Below are positions 1 through 8,620 of a stretch of DNA of 64,000 nucleotides, in pieces (within the stretch, counting starts at the first letter, position 1; each line of letters begins with the position of its first letter). Origin of the DNA: Streptomyces coeruleorubidus (lineage in GTDB: Bacteria > Actinomycetota > Actinomycetes > Streptomycetales > Streptomycetaceae); assembly GCF_028885415.1 (NCBI RefSeq), contig NZ_CP118527.1, positions 7,812,001 through 7,876,000 on the forward strand, in the 5' to 3' direction. Made by a program: the position numbers and the translations under genes. Under the pieces are notes generated by a model that saw only the letters and a list, made by a program, of their open reading frames with translations, was not told where the DNA came from and did no database searches.

Positions 1-82
1 TGTCGCGTTCCCGACGGGGCATGGATCCCCGTGAACGTGTTCGAGCTGGAGGGGAACCGACATCGGCGCGCAGGCGGGGGTC

Positions 83-565
83 ATGGAGAGGCAGGCACGA
101 GGAGGTGGTCCCATAACGATCGGGGCCTTCTCGGCGAAAACGGTGGAGGACAAGGCCGAAGACGTCACGGAGCAGGCGCCGGCGCCTCAGTTGAGGCGCA
201 GACTCGGGCGGGCGGACCTACGGGCCGTGCCGGAGGCCCGCAGGGCCCTGCGGGAGCTGCTCGGGCAGTGGGGGAGGACCGCACGATCGGACGTGGCGGA
301 ACTGCTCACCAGCGAACTCGTCACCAACGCGATCGTCCACACCGACCACGACGCGGTCCTGACGGCCACCGTCGGACCGCGTGGACTACGGGTGGAGGTA
401 CGGGACTTCGTGGCCCGCCGACCCCGGCTGCGCGTACCGGTCGCCGACGACGGTACGAACGGCAGGGGCCTGTTCCTGGTGCAGTCCCTCGCGGACGCCT
501 GGGGGGTCAGGGCGCACGGAGTGGGCAAGGCCGTCTGGTTCGAGCTGGAGGCCGAGGCGGCGTGA
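83..565 (+). CDS. ATP-binding anti-sigma-type regulator (HATPase_c, RsbW-like)
   Basis: 160 aa protein of the small serine kinase / anti-sigma ATPase family that is highly expanded in Streptomyces. After about 45 variable residues the GHKL fold is visible: the N-box helix reads ELLTSELVTNAIVHT (about residues 73-87), followed by a strand with VRDF and a G-rich segment GTNGRGLFLVQSLADAWG (about 124-141) that closes the ATP lid. Such proteins bind ATP and usually sequester a sigma factor or an anti-sigma antagonist, but no partner gene lies alongside, so the target is unknown. The ATG at 83 follows a purine-rich GCGGGGGTC. It converges on the DUF2637 gene across a shared hairpin. Confidence 0.85.
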   Translation: MERQARGGGPITIGAFSAKTVEDKAEDVTEQAPAPQLRRRLGRADLRAVPEARRALRELLGQWGRTARSDVAELLTSELVTNAIVHTDHDAVLTATVGPRGLRVEVRDFVARRPRLRVPVADDGTNGRGLFLVQSLADAWGVRAHGVGKAVWFELEAEAA

Positions 566-570
566 ACGGA

Positions 571-603
571 GAAGGGGCGCGGCCCGCAGGCCACGCCCCC
601 TTC
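571..603. terminator. Bidirectional hairpin between convergent genes
   Basis: GC-rich inverted repeat with left arm GAAGGGGCGCGGCC and right arm GGCCACGCCCCCTTC around a 4-nt loop, with one bulge and one wobble pair. It lies 6 nt after the stop of the ATPase gene and 20 nt from the stop of the opposing DUF2637 gene, so it can serve both transcripts. There is no U-tract, which is usual in Streptomyces. Confidence 0.6.
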
Positions 604-622
604 CCGGCTCCGTGCGGCTCGG

Positions 623-1669
623 TCAGCCGAACTGCTGCTCCAGGTCCTTGAGCTTGCGCTCCAGGGAATCGAGGCGCGGCAGCGCCATGGTGTCGTCCTC
701 AGCGGTGAGGTCGACGGTCACCGGGTCAGCTCCGCGGCGAACGGGCTGAAGGGAGGGACGCGAGGGGACGGGCAGTTGCTCCGGCCCGGATATGGCAGGC
801 TCCGCGGAGACCTGCGAGGAGCCGCGCTCCACCTGCACCTCCAGCTGCCGGCCGCCACCGCCACCGCGGCCGAGGTAGCCGCGGTGACCGCGGCTGATCG
901 CCTTCAACTGGGCCCGCTCCACGCGCTGCTGGTCGCGGCGCCGCTGCCGGTCGGCGTCCTTCTTGCGCTTGTCCTCGCGCACCTCGTCGACGGCCTCGTC
1001 CAGGCTGCGCACACCCTCCAGGAGCATCAGCGACCAGGCCTTGTACGTCTCCCGGGGGGCCCGCAGCCAGCGCACGATACGGATCTGCGGCAGCGGGCGC
1101 GGCACCAGGCCCTGCTCCCGCAGGGCGGCCCGGCGGGTCTGCTTCAGCGCGCGGTCGAAGAGCACCGCCGCCGAGAGCGACATGCCCGCGAAGAAGTGGG
1201 GGGCACCCGCGTGGCCGGCGCCCCTGGGCGCGTGCACCCAGTTGAACCAGGCCGCGGCGAACGCGAACGTCCAGACCAGTATCCGGGAGCCGAGCGCGGC
1301 GTCACCGTGGCTGGCCTCGCGCACCGCGAGCACGGAGCAGAACATCGCCGCGCCGTCCAGGCCGAACGGGACGAGGTACTGCCAGCCGTCGGAGAGCCCG
1401 AGGTTCTGCTCGCCGAAGCCGACCAGGCCGTGGAAGGAAAGCGCGGCGGCGACGGCCGCGCAGCAGAAAAGAAGGACGTAGGAGACGGTGCCGTAGAGGG
1501 CCTCCTTGCGTCTGCGGCGTTCCTCGCTGCGCTCCCAGGAATCGTCCGCGCTCGTGTCTTTGACCGAGGAGCGCTTGCCGCGCGCGAGCACCGCCACCGC
1601 CGCCAGCATGCCCAGGAGAAGCACGGCGCCCGGAAGCAGCCAGTTCAGCGATATGTCGGTCAGTCTCAT
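623..1669 (-). CDS. DUF2637 domain membrane protein
   Basis: Protein of about 348 aa starting at ATG 1669, which has AAGGA nine bases upstream; an in-frame ATG 42 nt further upstream lacks that support. An N-terminal membrane segment (LLPGAVLLLGMLAAVAVLA) is followed by a charged linker and then the DUF2637 core: helices around VSYVLLFCCAAVAAALSFHG, YLVPFGLDGAAMFCSVLAV, ILVWTFAFAAAWFNWVHAPRG and a last helix with SLSAAVLFDRAL. The C-terminal third is charged and rich in Arg, Lys and Glu, ending in a short coiled-coil-like stretch (LDSLERKLKDLEQQFG). DUF2637 proteins are widespread in streptomycetes, including relatives of plasmid spread proteins, but have no assigned biochemical function. Confidence 0.8.
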   Translation of the reverse strand: MRLTDISLNWLLPGAVLLLGMLAAVAVLARGKRSSVKDTSADDSWERSEERRRRKEALYGTVSYVLLFCCAAVAAALSFHGLVGFGEQNLGLSDGWQYLVPFGLDGAAMFCSVLAVREASHGDAALGSRILVWTFAFAAAWFNWVHAPRGAGHAGAPHFFAGMSLSAAVLFDRALKQTRRAALREQGLVPRPLPQIRIVRWLRAPRETYKAWSLMLLEGVRSLDEAVDEVREDKRKKDADRQRRRDQQRVERAQLKAISRGHRGYLGRGGGGGRQLEVQVERGSSQVSAEPAISGPEQLPVPSRPSLQPVRRGADPVTVDLTAEDDTMALPRLDSLERKLKDLEQQFG

Positions 1670-1981
1670 CTGGGTGGTCCTTGCATTGGGATAGGGCGTA
1701 ACGCCCGCCATAGTGGCCCAATCCCACCGGCCCTCAGGGGGTTTCGGGGCAAGAGGCCGCCAAGGAAGTGCAAGGGATTGCCCAGGGCGGCATTCTGCTC
1801 GAACTGCCGCGTGAGGGGCGAGAGTTGAGTTCGAAGAAGACTACCCGCACGGGTGGTTCCACGGAAAGTTGCCGTGACCCGTGAGGAAGTTGTGAATCGG
1901 CTGCACGCATGTGGGTGGCCGGTTTCGTGATGATCTTACGAGGTGGTGGGGGCTGCTCGGCCCGTGTCTGCCCGTGGTGAC

Positions 1982-2833
1982 TCAACCGGCCGTGGCCAGC
2001 AGCTTGGTGACCCGGTCGGCGTCGCAGGTGCGCGGGCAGGTGGCGCAGGTGTCCTCGGGGCGCAGGGTGTAGAACATGCAGCAGCTCGCGCGGTCCCGGG
2101 TGCGCAGCGGCTCGCCGCGGGGGCCGGTCAGCTCGCGGAAGGCCGCCGTGCCCACGTACGGCTTGGTCGCGCCCGGCAGGAGCAACTCCAGCTCGCGCAT
2201 CGCACGCCGCTCCTCGATCTCGCCGAGCAGTTGGGCGACGTACCAGAGTCCCTCGACGATCTCGTCCGTCGCCATGCCCCACAGGGCCCGGCCGCGGCGC
2301 CGCATCCTGGGTCCAAAACCGGCCAGGACCGGCTCCATGTGCGCGGCGACCGCCGACCGCACCTCGGCCCGCAGTGCCTCCTCGTCCGGGACGACCCGGG
2401 CGCCGGGCAGCGCGGCGGCCTCGTCGCCGGGCAGACAGGCGAAACCGGCCGGGCGGACGGCCAGGTGGCCGACGGGGTGGCCGGGGGCGGTGCGGTCGTA
2501 CGAGACGTGCGTCACGGGATAGCGGGGCACGCGGTGGTGCAGGAACCAGGGGACGGTGATCAGGAGGCAGGCGGGCCAGGCGTATCGGTGCAGGCCGAAG
2601 CTGGCGATCACGTCGGGGCGTGCCTGCCGGTCGTAGTCCCGGCGGATCTGGGCGTCGTCCCAGGACAGGAAGGCGTCGAGGGCGGGACCGGCTTCCGCGA
2701 GCGCGGCGGCGGTGATCCAGTTGCCGCCCTGGGGAGCCTCGTCCTCGGCGGTCAGTTCGGTGATGGCCAGCCCCGGGAGGACCTCGGCCAGACGGGCGTA
2801 CGCGCCGGAGAGGGTCGAAGGGGGCAGGGGCAT
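1982..2833 (-). CDS. FhuF-like ferric siderophore reductase (2Fe-2S)
   Basis: 283 aa. The C-terminus carries the FhuF signature of paired cysteines followed by two more: CC-x10-C-x2-C, seen as CCMFYTLRPEDTCATC near residues 253-268, which ligates a 2Fe-2S cluster. FhuF-type proteins reduce ferric siderophores in the cytoplasm and release iron. The ATG at 2833 is chosen because the upstream TTG extension would run through an iron box at 2871-2889. The box and the family agree: the gene should be induced when iron is low. A GntR gene is transcribed divergently. Whether the substrate is a hydroxamate siderophore cannot be told from sequence. Confidence 0.85.
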   Translation of the reverse strand: MPLPPSTLSGAYARLAEVLPGLAITELTAEDEAPQGGNWITAAALAEAGPALDAFLSWDDAQIRRDYDRQARPDVIASFGLHRYAWPACLLITVPWFLHHRVPRYPVTHVSYDRTAPGHPVGHLAVRPAGFACLPGDEAAALPGARVVPDEEALRAEVRSAVAAHMEPVLAGFGPRMRRRGRALWGMATDEIVEGLWYVAQLLGEIEERRAMRELELLLPGATKPYVGTAAFRELTGPRGEPLRTRDRASCCMFYTLRPEDTCATCPRTCDADRVTKLLATAG

Positions 2834-2869
2834 GGGATCACCGGTCCGCGTCTGTTGAACGGGTCGCTT

Positions 2870-2888
2870 GAAGGTAAGCCTTACCTTA
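2870..2888 (-). promoter_or_regulatory. Iron box (DmdR1/DtxR-type operator)
   Basis: Read on the minus strand, the 19-mer TAAGGTAAGGCTTACCTTC is an interrupted palindrome closely matching the DmdR/DtxR consensus TTAGGTTAGGCTAACCTAA. It is centred about 46 nt upstream of the FhuF-like start, a repressor position overlapping the promoter. It also lies about 120 nt before the GntR start on the other strand. Confidence 0.75.
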
Positions 2889-2998
2889 CCCAAGATCGCT
2901 GGGATTTGAACTGACGGCCGGTGCGCTTATCGTGCTTGACGGACGAGTAACAACCCGCCGTAATGACCCCAAGTACCGATACGTCCGGAGGAGGAGCC

Positions 2999-3829
2999 GT
3001 GAAGCAGGGCGCGCAGGGCTCTTCCGCCGAGGCGGGGGTGCCGAGTGCCGAGGTTCCGGGTGGACAGGTCAGGGTGCCGCAGCAGCCTGGAGTGGCGGAT
3101 GTGGGTCGGATGAGGCCTGGGGCTGGTGGGGCCTGCGAGGTGGTCCGGGGGGAGCACACGCACAGTGAGCCCGCCCTGCCGTCCGCTCCGCGAGGCCGGC
3201 CCGTCGTGCAGCGGTCCTCGGTGCGCGGGCAGATCGTGGACGCGCTGCGGGCCGCGCTGGTGGCCGGGGATCTCAGGCCCGGGGAGGTGTACTCGGCGCC
3301 GGTGCTGGGCGAGCGGTTCGGCGTCTCCGCGACGCCGGTACGGGAAGCCATGCAGCAGCTGGCCATCGAGGGTGCCGTCGAGGTCGTGCCGAACCGCGGG
3401 TTCCGGGTGGTCGAGCGGGGGGTGCGGGAGCTGGCGGAGCTGGCCGAGGTGCGGGCGCTGATCGAGGTGCCGGTGATGCTGCGGCTGGCCCGCACCGTGC
3501 CGGCGGAGCGCTGGGCCGAGCTGCGTCCCCTCGCCGAGGCGACGGTCCGCGCGGCGTCCTCCGGCTGCCGCGCGACCTACGCGGAGTCCGACCGGGGGTT
3601 CCACCGGGCCGTGCTGTCCCTCTCCGGGAACGAGCAGCTCGTCCAGATCGCGGAGGACCTGCACCGGCGGGCGCAGTGGCCGCTGGTCGGGAGCGGGCCG
3701 GGGATGCGAGGCCGGGCTGATCTGGTGGCGGACGCACATGAACACACGGCGTTGCTGGACGCGTTGATCGCCCGGGACCTGGACGTGGTGCGGGCGCTGG
3801 TGGGGGAGCACTTCGCGGGCGCGGGCTGA
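2999..3829 (+). CDS. GntR-family transcriptional regulator (FadR/FCD subfamily)
   Basis: 276 aa from GTG 2999, chosen because GGAGGAGGAG sits directly upstream at 2987-2996; the ATG at 2963 has no such site. The first 70 or so residues are low-complexity (Gly, Pro, Ala, Gln) and unusual for the family. The winged helix follows (VRGQIVDALRAALVAGDL ... APVLGERFGVSATPVREAMQQL), then the all-helical FCD effector domain with its HxxxH-type metal/ligand histidines (RGFHRAVL and HEHTALLDAL). FCD regulators usually sense small organic acids and control a neighbouring operon; no catabolic partner is adjacent, so the regulon is unknown. It is divergent from the iron-regulated FhuF-like gene. Confidence 0.9.
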   Translation: MKQGAQGSSAEAGVPSAEVPGGQVRVPQQPGVADVGRMRPGAGGACEVVRGEHTHSEPALPSAPRGRPVVQRSSVRGQIVDALRAALVAGDLRPGEVYSAPVLGERFGVSATPVREAMQQLAIEGAVEVVPNRGFRVVERGVRELAELAEVRALIEVPVMLRLARTVPAERWAELRPLAEATVRAASSGCRATYAESDRGFHRAVLSLSGNEQLVQIAEDLHRRAQWPLVGSGPGMRGRADLVADAHEHTALLDALIARDLDVVRALVGEHFAGAG

Positions 3830-4176
3830 GCGGGGCGCTTGCGCTTGCTCGCCGGTGGGGGCGCGGGCCTGCGCCTACGTGGTGGTTGTGGGCCGGGGCC
3901 GCGCCGGGGGTGTCCGTCCTCGGAACGGCGCGATGGGGTTGCGTACCGACTAACTCCCCGTTGACGCGCCAACCGCTGCGGGCGGAGACCCCCCGACACG
4001 TCCCCTTCCGTGCGTACGCGGGTGCGGCTGCCTCTCAGCTGAGCTGCGGGCCGCCGGTCCGCCTAGCTGCGGGCAGTCGTGCCGCTGAGGGCGGTACGGG
4101 TGGGCGCAGCGGCACCTCGTCGCGCCGGGCGGACCCACCCGGCCCGGGCAACAACGCCGGGCACCTTTCAGCGCCG
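3830..4176. other. Intergenic region without a credible gene
   Basis: About 350 bases between the convergent GntR and TPR genes. Open frames here are short, with codon use unlike the neighbours. The only recognisable structure is a long inverted repeat at 4080-4114. Confidence 0.6.
4080..4114. repeat. Inverted repeat, possible dispersed intergenic element
   Basis: Perfect 8-bp arms TGCCGCTG and CAGCGGCA enclose a G-rich 19-nt loop, preceded by CTGCGGGCAGTCG. It resembles GC-rich imperfect palindromes scattered between Streptomyces genes and may act as a terminator for the convergent pair. Copy number cannot be judged from one window. Confidence 0.4.
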
Positions 4177-4950
4177 TCAAGCCGTCGCCGCCGGCGGAGC
4201 CAACTGCCGCGCCAACCACGTCGGCACACCCCCGAGCAACCGGAACAACCGCCGAGCCTCCTCCCGCAGCCGGGCCGCCTCCGGCTCGGTCTCCGTGTCG
4301 GCGAGGGACACCAGCGCCGGCGCCGTACCGACGAGATAGCCCAGTTCCTCACGGATCCGCAGCGACTCCGTGAAACCGTGCCGCGCCTCCGCCAACTCCC
4401 CGTCCCGCAAGGCGAGTCCGGCCAGATGACGCCATGTGAAGGACAGCAGCAACGGGTCGGACTGCGCCGTCGCCCCCGCGTGCGCACGGCGGTACGCGGC
4501 ACGCGCCGCCTGCGGCGAACGCGCCAGGTTCTCCGCGAGCAACCCGCGACGGAAGTCCAGCAGGGCCCGCTGCTCAGCCCCCGGAGGGATCAGCGCCGCG
4601 GCCCGCCCCAGCGCCGCCCGCGCCTCGTCGGCCCGGTCGCGCACCGCGAGCACCGTCGCGGCGTAGGCCAAGTACCCGCGTTCACAAGCGGCCGCGCCCC
4701 GCTCGTCGTCGCTGTGGGCCAGCGCCTCGGCGGTGCGCAGGGCGTCCTCGGCCTCCTCCCAGCCCTGTTCCGTGTACAGACACCGTTCCACCAGCAGCGA
4801 CGCGCGTTGCAGCGCCGCCGCGGGGGTGTCCGGTAGCAGCAGGGCGGCCGCGTCGGCCCAGCACGCGCGTGAGCGCAGCCGCCATACCGCGGTCTGGAGG
4901 GGATCGTCACCGGCGGTCGTTCCGTTACCAGACATGGCGGTATGCGCCAC
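4177..4950 (-). CDS. TPR-repeat protein of unknown function
   Basis: About 257 aa if started at GTG 4950, which follows GGAGGG by four bases; an ATG at 4935 is an alternative. The sequence is almost entirely alanine-rich amphipathic helices with the spacing of tetratricopeptide repeats (for example EQGWEEAEDALRTAEALAHS, VRDRADEARAALGRAAALIP and LRDGELAEARHGFTESLRIR). There is no signal peptide or catalytic motif. Such proteins are adaptor or scaffold components, or detached sensor parts of larger LAL/SARP regulators. No neighbouring operon partner points to a role. Confidence 0.7.
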   Translation of the reverse strand: MAHTAMSGNGTTAGDDPLQTAVWRLRSRACWADAAALLLPDTPAAALQRASLLVERCLYTEQGWEEAEDALRTAEALAHSDDERGAAACERGYLAYAATVLAVRDRADEARAALGRAAALIPPGAEQRALLDFRRGLLAENLARSPQAARAAYRRAHAGATAQSDPLLLSFTWRHLAGLALRDGELAEARHGFTESLRIREELGYLVGTAPALVSLADTETEPEAARLREEARRLFRLLGGVPTWLARQLAPPAATA

Positions 4951-5098
4951 GTTGCCCTCCCCGAGCACGCCATCGAGCTGTTGAGTGGTGGCGGCATCTC
5001 AGCACGAATCGGAGGGCCGGGCCAAGAGGGTGGGTGAAGGATTTCACAAAGTCGTGGGACTCCGGGGCGCCCCGGGTTTGGGCCGGACACCCCGCGGC

Positions 5099-6772
5099 TC
5101 AGCTCATCCGCAGCGCCAGGAAGAAGTCGAGCTTGTCCTCCAGGCGCGACAGGTCGCGGCTCGTCAACTGCTCGATGCGGCCCACCCGGTAGCGCAGTGT
5201 ATTGACGTGGAGGTGGAGCCGGGTGGCGCAGCGGGTCCAGGAGCCGTCGCAGTCCAGGAAGGCCTCCAGGGTGGGGATCAGCTCGGCGCGGTGGCGGCGG
5301 TCGTAGTCGCGGAGGGGGTCCAGGAGGCGGGCCGTGAAGGCGCGGCGGACGTCGTCCGGGACGAAGGGCAACAGCAGGACGTGGGAGGCCAGTTCCTGGT
5401 GGCCCGCCGCGCAGACCCGGCCCGGGCGGGCCGCGGCCACCCGGCGGGCGTGGCGGGCCTCCTCCAGTGCGCCGCGCAGGCCCTCCGCCGAGTGCACGGC
5501 CGCACTGACGCCGAGTGTGAGGCGGCCGTCGTCGTTCAGGCCGGCCGTCAGGGGGTCCCGTACGGACTCCAGGAGCGCGTCCGCGAGGACGCCGGTCTCG
5601 GAGCCGTCGGGCTCCGTCGCGACGGCTGGGAGCGGGACGAGGGCGATGGCCTCGTCGCCCGTGTGGGCCACGGCGATGCGGTCGGAGGGTTCCGGGCCCG
5701 CCGACAGGGGGTCGACGAGGATCTCCTCCAGCAGGGCCTGGGCGACCGGGCCGCCCTCGACGTCGCCGCCGTCCCAGTCGACGCGGGCCACGACCACCTG
5801 CCAGTGCGGCGCGGCGCCGAGGCCCGGCAGCAGGACCGGGGCGGCCACCCGGAGGCGGGCGGCGATCTCGGCGGGGGCCGCGCCCGCCTGGACCAGTTCC
5901 AGGATCTCCTGGGCGAGGCGGCGGCGGACCGTGCGGGCGGCGTCCCGGCGGTCCCGCTCGACCGCGATCAGCTGGGTGACGCCGTGGAGCAGGTCGAGGC
6001 GCTCCTCCGCCCAGTCCCCGGCGTCCGCCTCGACCGTCAGCAGCCAGTCGGACAGGACGGTCTCGCGGGCGTCCCGGGCGGCCTGCGGGGAGCGGCCCGT
6101 CGAGCGGATCGGGAAGAGGGAGTAGGTGGTGCCGCCCAGGAGGACGCGGTGCGGGGCGCGGCGGCCCGTGCGGGTGGCGGTCAGGTGTTCCGCCGCCAGC
6201 CGGGCGCAGGCCTCGGCGGGGAGGGCGGGGCCCTGCGTCTTCGGGCCCGCGATCAGGCGGCCGGTGGGGGAGAGCACCCAGGCGCGCAGGTCCAGGTCCG
6301 AGCCCAGCAGGTCCAGGACCACGTCCGGGCCGCCGCCCGCCGGGCCCGACGTCATCATCCGGCGGTGGCGGTCGACCACGGCCGCGAGGTCTCCGGCCCG
6401 CTCGCCGGAGACCTGCCGTACGACGTGCTCGGTGATCGTCGCGAATGCCACCGACTCGTGCACCGCGAAGAGCGGGAGGCGGTGGCGGGCGCAGGCCGCG
6501 ACCAGGTCGTCCGGTACGTCCCCGAGCTCGGCCTCGCCCGCGGCGAGGGCCGTGACTCCCTCCTGCACCAGGATCCGGACGAAGGGCTCCGAGTCCGCGG
6601 CGTCCCGGCGCCAGGCCAGGCCCGTGAGCACCAGCTCGCCGCCCGAGAGGTAGCGGCTGGGGTCGCGCAGGTCGGTGGTCATCACACCGCGCACGGTGCG
6701 GTCCAGCTCGTCCTCGCCGCCGAGCAGCTTGAGGCCCAGCGCGTCGGTGTCCAGCAGTGCGCGCAGCCGCAT
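5099..6772 (-). CDS. pucR: PucR-family purine catabolism regulator
   Basis: 557 aa with the full PucR architecture. The N-terminal PucR domain starts at residue 1 (LLDTDALGLKLLGGEDELDRTVRGV), followed by a long GGDEF-like/sensor middle region, and ends with the PucR HTH_30 domain (LIPTLEAFLDCDGSWTRCATRLHLHVNTLRYRVGRIEQL in part, about residues 490-530). Members respond to purine pathway intermediates or nitrogen state and control uptake and degradation of purines. It is divergent from the xanthine dehydrogenase genes with a 374-bp shared promoter region, so it is very probably their regulator; whether as activator or repressor cannot be decided here. Confidence 0.9.
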   Translation of the reverse strand: MRLRALLDTDALGLKLLGGEDELDRTVRGVMTTDLRDPSRYLSGGELVLTGLAWRRDAADSEPFVRILVQEGVTALAAGEAELGDVPDDLVAACARHRLPLFAVHESVAFATITEHVVRQVSGERAGDLAAVVDRHRRMMTSGPAGGGPDVVLDLLGSDLDLRAWVLSPTGRLIAGPKTQGPALPAEACARLAAEHLTATRTGRRAPHRVLLGGTTYSLFPIRSTGRSPQAARDARETVLSDWLLTVEADAGDWAEERLDLLHGVTQLIAVERDRRDAARTVRRRLAQEILELVQAGAAPAEIAARLRVAAPVLLPGLGAAPHWQVVVARVDWDGGDVEGGPVAQALLEEILVDPLSAGPEPSDRIAVAHTGDEAIALVPLPAVATEPDGSETGVLADALLESVRDPLTAGLNDDGRLTLGVSAAVHSAEGLRGALEEARHARRVAAARPGRVCAAGHQELASHVLLLPFVPDDVRRAFTARLLDPLRDYDRRHRAELIPTLEAFLDCDGSWTRCATRLHLHVNTLRYRVGRIEQLTSRDLSRLEDKLDFFLALRMS

Positions 6773-7146
6773 TCTCGTCGCCGCCGTTCTTTGTCTCGAA
6801 ATCTATGGTGGATCTTGGTGGGGTATGCGGTGAACGTCTGTTCGGTGGGCTGGTGGGCGATGTTCGTCGCCCTCCGAGCGTGTCCCGGCTGTGTCCCAGG
6901 CCACGCGGCTGTGTCGCGCGTTTCCACAGGAAAACGAGGAGGTTTCTGATGGCCTCCGTTCATACGAATCTACAAGATGCCCGTCCTGGCCAGCCAACTC
7001 CTTCATGGTTTCCGTGACTGACCCCGCCCGAGCACCGCCCTGTGTACTGAGTCCACCACGCGTTAACAGCACATGAACGAGCCGGGACCGCCGCACACGG
7101 ATTGGCTCAATCTGAACGCCCCACAAGACGAAGAAGAGAGCCGGTC
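6773..7146. promoter_or_regulatory. pucR-xdh divergent promoter region
   Basis: 374 bases between pucR and the FAD subunit gene. This stretch is noticeably more AT-rich than its surroundings, as expected for a pair of promoters. It also holds a short open frame at 6949-7017 behind an excellent ribosome binding site. I could not pick out a clear PucR operator by eye. Confidence 0.6.
6949..7017 (+). CDS. Possible 22-codon leader peptide upstream of xdh genes
   Basis: A short frame starting ATG 6949 with GAGGAGG at 6936-6942, six bases before the start, and a TGA at 7015. The peptide (MASVHTNLQDARP... ending SWFP) has no known motif. Third codon positions are only about 40 percent G or C, unlike every real gene around it, so it is either a regulatory leader, a horizontally or recently formed frame, or chance. 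The near-ideal Shine-Dalgarno and the location about 130 bases before the FAD subunit start are the reasons to list it. Confidence 0.3.
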   Translation: MASVHTNLQDARPGQPTPSWFP

Positions 7147-8036
7147 ATGGACTTCCTTCGCCCCGCCAGCTGGGAGGAGGCGCTCGCCGCGAAAGCCGAG
7201 CATCCCACCGCTGTGCCGATCGCGGGTGGCACCGACGTGATGGTCGAGATCAACTTCGACCACCGCCGGCCCGAGTACCTCATGGACCTGAACCGCATCG
7301 GCGACCTCTCCGAGTGGGAGGTCGGCGAGGAGAGCGTGCGGCTGGGTGCCTCCGTGCCGTACACGATGATCATGGACAACCTGCGCGCCGAGCTGCCGGG
7401 GCTGGCCCTGGCCTCGCACACGGTCGCCTCCCCGCAGATCCGCAACCGCGGCGGCGTCGGCGGCAACCTCGGCACCGCCTCCCCGGCAGGCGACGCCCAC
7501 CCCGCCCTGCTCGCCGCGGGCGCCGAGGTGGAGGTCGAGTCGGTGCGCGGCTCGCGTCGTATCCCGATCGACGAGTTCTACACGGGCGTCAAGCGCAACG
7601 CGCTGGCCCCCGACGAGCTGATCCGGGCCGTGCATGTGAAGAAGGCCGACGGGCCGCAGCAGTTCTCCAAGGTGGGGACCAGGAACGCGATGGTCATCGC
7701 CGTGTGCGCCTTCGGGCTCGCGCTGCACCCCGAGACGCGGACCGTGCGGACCGGCATCGGTTCGGCCGCTCCGACCCCCGTTCGGGCCAAGGCCGCCGAG
7801 GAGTTCCTGAACGCCGCTCTGGAGGAGGGCGGCTTCTGGGACAACGGGAAGATCATCACCCCGTCGGTCGCCAAGCAGTTCGCGGACCTGTGCTCCGCCG
7901 CCTGCAACCCGATCGACGACGTCCGGGGCACCGCGAGCTACCGCCGCCACGCGGTCGGCGTCATGGCCCGCCGCACGCTGACCTGGACCTGGGAGTCCTA
8001 CCGCGGCACCCGCCGCACCACAGAGGGAGCTGCGTG

Positions 8037-8037
<1 letters not shown>
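7147..8037 (+). CDS. xdhB: Xanthine dehydrogenase FAD-binding subunit
   Basis: 296 aa, medium subunit of the molybdenum hydroxylase that oxidises hypoxanthine to xanthine and urate. It begins MDFLRPASWEEAL and has the FAD signatures PIAGGTDVMVEI (about residues 25-36) and the pyrophosphate-binding stretch NRGGVGGNLGTASPAGDAHPALLAAGAEV (in pieces, about 101-129), followed by the CO_deh_flav_C domain with RNAMVIAVCAFGLAL. The ATG at 7147 matches the family N-terminus. The stop overlaps the next start by one base (TGATG), implying translational coupling with the 2Fe-2S subunit. Confidence 0.93.
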
Positions 8038-8618
<581 letters not shown>

Positions 8619-8620
8619 TC

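Noticed and set aside
4985..6949. 654-codon plus-strand frame opposite pucR
   Set aside because: It is the mirror of the pucR reading frame, a common artefact in 70 percent GC DNA, and its composition is Gly/Ala/Val/Arg-rich without motifs.
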